Part shown: in pieces, positions 6,131 to 7,784 of the stretch
Layout of the letters: every line of letters starts with the position of its first letter
Position numbering within the stretch: position 1 is the stretch's first letter
From: Candidatus Equihabitans merdae
Lineage (GTDB): Bacteria > Bacillota > Clostridia > Lachnospirales > Lachnospiraceae
Length of the DNA: 7,784 bases
Direction of reading: 5' to 3'
Assembly (NCBI GenBank): GCA_018065025.1
Contig: JAGHUB010000375.1
Location: 1 to 7,784 of the forward strand
Made by a program: the position numbers and the translations under genes
Notes under the pieces: generated by a model
The model's database searches: none
Seen by the model: only the letters and a program-made list of their open reading frames with translations
What the model was told of the DNA's origin: nothing

Positions 6131-6547
6131 TCAAAGAACCGTCATCAGACAAAAATACAGCAATACCTGGCAGATCAGTATCATAGGCAAGCCAAAGTAA
6201 AAGTAAGGCTTTCTGGTCTTATGCCGGAAAATAAACATGCCCAGGATTTCACCAAGGCTTCCCCCTGCAAGACCACATAAAAACAGTGCAAATATACTTA
6301 CCCGGCCCCCGCCTTTCACCGCCTGTCCTTTATCGATGCCAAACAGGATAAGGCCAAGCACATTAATGACCCAGACATAGACATTGAAAATGCTGACATG
6401 ATTGACCAGACTGATCAGGAATCCACCGGCTTCTCCCAATGAGAAAGAAAATTGTCCGGTGTAGATCAGCCATATGATCACAAGCATTGCCGCCAGACAC
6501 AGTGGCAAGATAGTGATACTAAGAATTACGTCTCGTTTTTTCTTCAT
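6131..6547 (-). CDS. DUF1294 family membrane protein
   Basis: A 138-residue membrane protein with about four hydrophobic helices (near residues 9-29, 44-70, 83-105 and 115-136). The DUF1294 signature is clear: D72-K73 (GIDKGQA), a basic/glycine loop with R82, the helix motif CGLAGGSLGEILGM (91-104), and R108-H-K-T-R-K-P-Y-F116. The function of the family is not established, though it is widespread in bacteria; some members are fused to cold-shock domains. This copy has an extra N-terminal helix before the core. The ATG overlaps the stop of the HAD phosphatase gene by 4 bases (ATGA) and has only a weak upstream AAAGGA, so it probably relies on translational coupling. No terminator with a U-tract follows within the 197-base gap. 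Confidence 0.87.
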   Translation of the reverse strand: MKKKRDVILSITILPLCLAAMLVIIWLIYTGQFSFSLGEAGGFLISLVNHVSIFNVYVWVINVLGLILFGIDKGQAVKGGGRVSIFALFLCGLAGGSLGEILGMFIFRHKTRKPYFYFGLPMILICQVLLYFCLMTVL

Positions 6548-7335
6548 ATCAAACCGAAGTGCTTCAGTCCTTTGTAGATGCCGTCATCCATGAGTTCCGC
6601 GGTGACATAGTCTGAAGCTGCCTTAGCCTCCTCCGTGCCATTTCCCATACAAATACCTGTACCGGCGTACTTAAGCATCTCCAAGTCGTTGACGCTGTCC
6701 CCGAAAGCATAGGTGTTTTCCCGGGGAATGCCAAGATACTTGCAGACCTCTTCAATACCGGTGGCCTTGGAATGATTCTTAGGCACATATTCCACAACTG
6801 TCGGGTTGTGAATGCAGGCATCGAAGTATTGACCAAGTCCTTCCATACCCTGACGGTATTTATCCTCATCCACCTCTGTTGCGCAGGAGATTTTATTGAC
6901 ACGCCAGGGTCCCACGTGATCGTGGATCTCTTCCAGCTTCAAGGACTTATCTGCACGAAGACGATTGCCGAAGCCATCATTTTCATCAAAATCAGGATAA
7001 TCGAAGTAAAGAGCATCAGGACCTTCCAGGATGGGACGGAAACCTACCTCCCGAATGATCCTCATGCAGTCTGCCACCTGTTCCTGAGGCATGAGAAACT
7101 CATAGACCATCTTGTCCTGAAACTCTACATGGGTACCGCAGCCGGCTACTACCCCGTCAAAGCCTATGTCAATGATCTGAGGATTCCGGACAAATGCTCT
7201 GGAACGGCCGGTGCAGATGAAAGCATAGTGGCCATTGGCCCTAAGCTCTCGAATGCCCTGAATGGTACTTTCCGGAATAAAGGAATAACCGGCCAGAAGA
7301 GTATTATCAATATCAAAAAATACAGCTGCTTTCAT
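6544..7335 (-). CDS. HAD superfamily IIB (Cof-type) phosphatase
   Basis: A 263-residue cytoplasmic phosphatase that probably acts on a sugar phosphate or other small phosphorylated metabolite. All four HAD motifs are present: the nucleophile D8 and acid D10 in FFDIDNTL; T42 in ICTGRSR; K190 in SKATGI; and D213 and D217 in FGDSVNDLEM. The segment between motifs II and III (about residues 80-185) is the large IIB cap domain that sets substrate choice. The C-terminal GICMGNGTEEAKAASDYVT is typical of Cof-like proteins. The length is normal. It starts 5 bases after the stop of the FGGY kinase, with GGAG about 14 bases upstream, and is followed by the overlapping DUF1294 gene. Position after a sugar kinase suggests, but does not prove, a role in sugar-phosphate handling. 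Confidence 0.92.
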   Translation of the reverse strand: MKAAVFFDIDNTLLAGYSFIPESTIQGIRELRANGHYAFICTGRSRAFVRNPQIIDIGFDGVVAGCGTHVEFQDKMVYEFLMPQEQVADCMRIIREVGFRPILEGPDALYFDYPDFDENDGFGNRLRADKSLKLEEIHDHVGPWRVNKISCATEVDEDKYRQGMEGLGQYFDACIHNPTVVEYVPKNHSKATGIEEVCKYLGIPRENTYAFGDSVNDLEMLKYAGTGICMGNGTEEAKAASDYVTAELMDDGIYKGLKHFGLI

Positions 7336-7340
7336 AATCT

Positions 7341-7784
7341 TTAATAATTCTCCACCGCTGCTTTTTCGACAGCCAGACCGGCCTTATAGCCTTCCATAAA
7401 TGCGGCGAAACCTTCAACATCGGCAGGATCACAATCCATGGTAGTACCTTCGGCATCAGCGAAGATTCTCTGATCCAGATAATCGCCCAGGCTTTCGCCT
7501 TCTTTCTTATCATCCATGTAGGCAGCCAGAAGGGCGATACCCCAGGCGCCGCCTTCGCCGGCATTGTCCAGAACGGTAACAGAAGTTTCAAGAGCCGCTG
7601 CCATGAAGCTCTGGGCTACGCCCTTGGTCTTAAAGATACCGCCGTGACCGGTAACACGATCCAGCTTAACCTTCTCATCTTTCAGAAGAATATCGCAGCC
7701 GATCTTCATAGCGCCAAATGCTGTGTAAAGGTTGGCTCTCATGAAGTTAGCCAGATTGAAGGCAGCATTGGGTTTACGCATGTA
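7341..7784 (-). CDS. FGGY-family carbohydrate kinase, C-terminal part (5' end outside the window)
   Basis: The last 147 residues of a sugar kinase that would phosphorylate a pentose or related sugar with ATP. The frame is open through the right edge, so the M at the second visible codon is internal and not the start. The visible part is the FGGY C-terminal ATPase domain: a helix with NLANFMRANLYTAFG, then the phosphate-binding GHGG (visible residues 46-49), then NAGEGGAWGIALLAAY (74-89), the conserved EGGAxG motif near the end of the domain. The sequence is closer to the xylulokinase/L-ribulokinase side of the family than to glycerol kinase, but the substrate cannot be decided without the N-terminal domain. 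It is probably the first gene of the visible operon kinase-phosphatase-DUF1294. Confidence 0.88.
   Translation of the reverse strand, partial: YMRKPNAAFNLANFMRANLYTAFGAMKIGCDILLKDEKVKLDRVTGHGGIFKTKGVAQSFMAAALETSVTVLDNAGEGGAWGIALLAAYMDDKKEGESLGDYLDQRIFADAEGTTMDCDPADVEGFAAFMEGYKAGLAVEKAAVENY

Noticed and set aside
6772..7344. 190-codon plus-strand open frame opposite the HAD gene
   Set aside because: The minus-strand HAD gene carries all four catalytic motifs in order. The opposite frame has no recognisable domain and no upstream signals.
1..7784. CRISPR arrays, insertion sequences, tRNA or rRNA genes, attachment sites
   Set aside because: No regular repeats, transposase-like frames, tRNA-like clover-leaf segments or terminal repeats were seen on either strand.

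Overview
All genes in this window lie on the minus strand and read from right to left. The gene content and order suggest an anaerobic Firmicute of the Clostridia, most like a gut Lachnospiraceae. The main reasons are an rnfCDGEAB cluster in the clostridial order, strong AGGAGG-type ribosome binding sites, intrinsic terminators with U-tracts, and a moderate GC content. The genus cannot be fixed from this sequence.

Right side (7784 to 5697), in order of transcription: the C-terminal part of an FGGY-family carbohydrate kinase that is cut by the window edge; a HAD IIB (Cof-type) phosphatase that starts 5 bases after the kinase stop; and a DUF1294 membrane protein coupled to it by an ATGA overlap. 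After about 200 bases that may hold a decayed gene remnant comes a 78-residue cysteine-containing protein of unknown function. It is coupled by a TGATG junction to a PHP-domain phosphoesterase resembling histidinol phosphatase. The PHP gene ends in an intrinsic terminator whose stem begins inside its stop codon.

Middle (4980 to 4692): a 290-base stretch with no convincing protein gene. It holds a sigma-A-like promoter and, about 120 bases downstream, a second strong intrinsic terminator that ends 60 bases before rnfC. Inside the predicted transcript one short segment can pair either with an upstream TTTGGA copy or with the CTTGGA copy that forms the 5' arm of the terminator. That is the layout of a terminator/antiterminator switch. 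It could be an attenuating leader of the rnf operon or a free-standing small RNA, and it matches no riboswitch class I can recognise. It is the most interesting part of the window.

Left side (4691 to 1): the Rnf operon rnfC-D-G-E-A-B. Five genes are complete and rnfB is cut by the left edge. The genes overlap by 1 to 4 bases, except for a 12-base gap before rnfB. Together they encode the membrane ferredoxin:NAD+ oxidoreductase. RnfB takes electrons from reduced ferredoxin, RnfA/RnfE carry the in-membrane Fe-S cysteines, RnfD and RnfG carry covalent FMN, and RnfC reduces NAD+. Electron flow is coupled to export of H+ or Na+. All key motifs are intact. The odd points are a cysteine-rich C-terminal tail on RnfE, an extra CxxC in RnfC, and a probable TTG start for rnfC.
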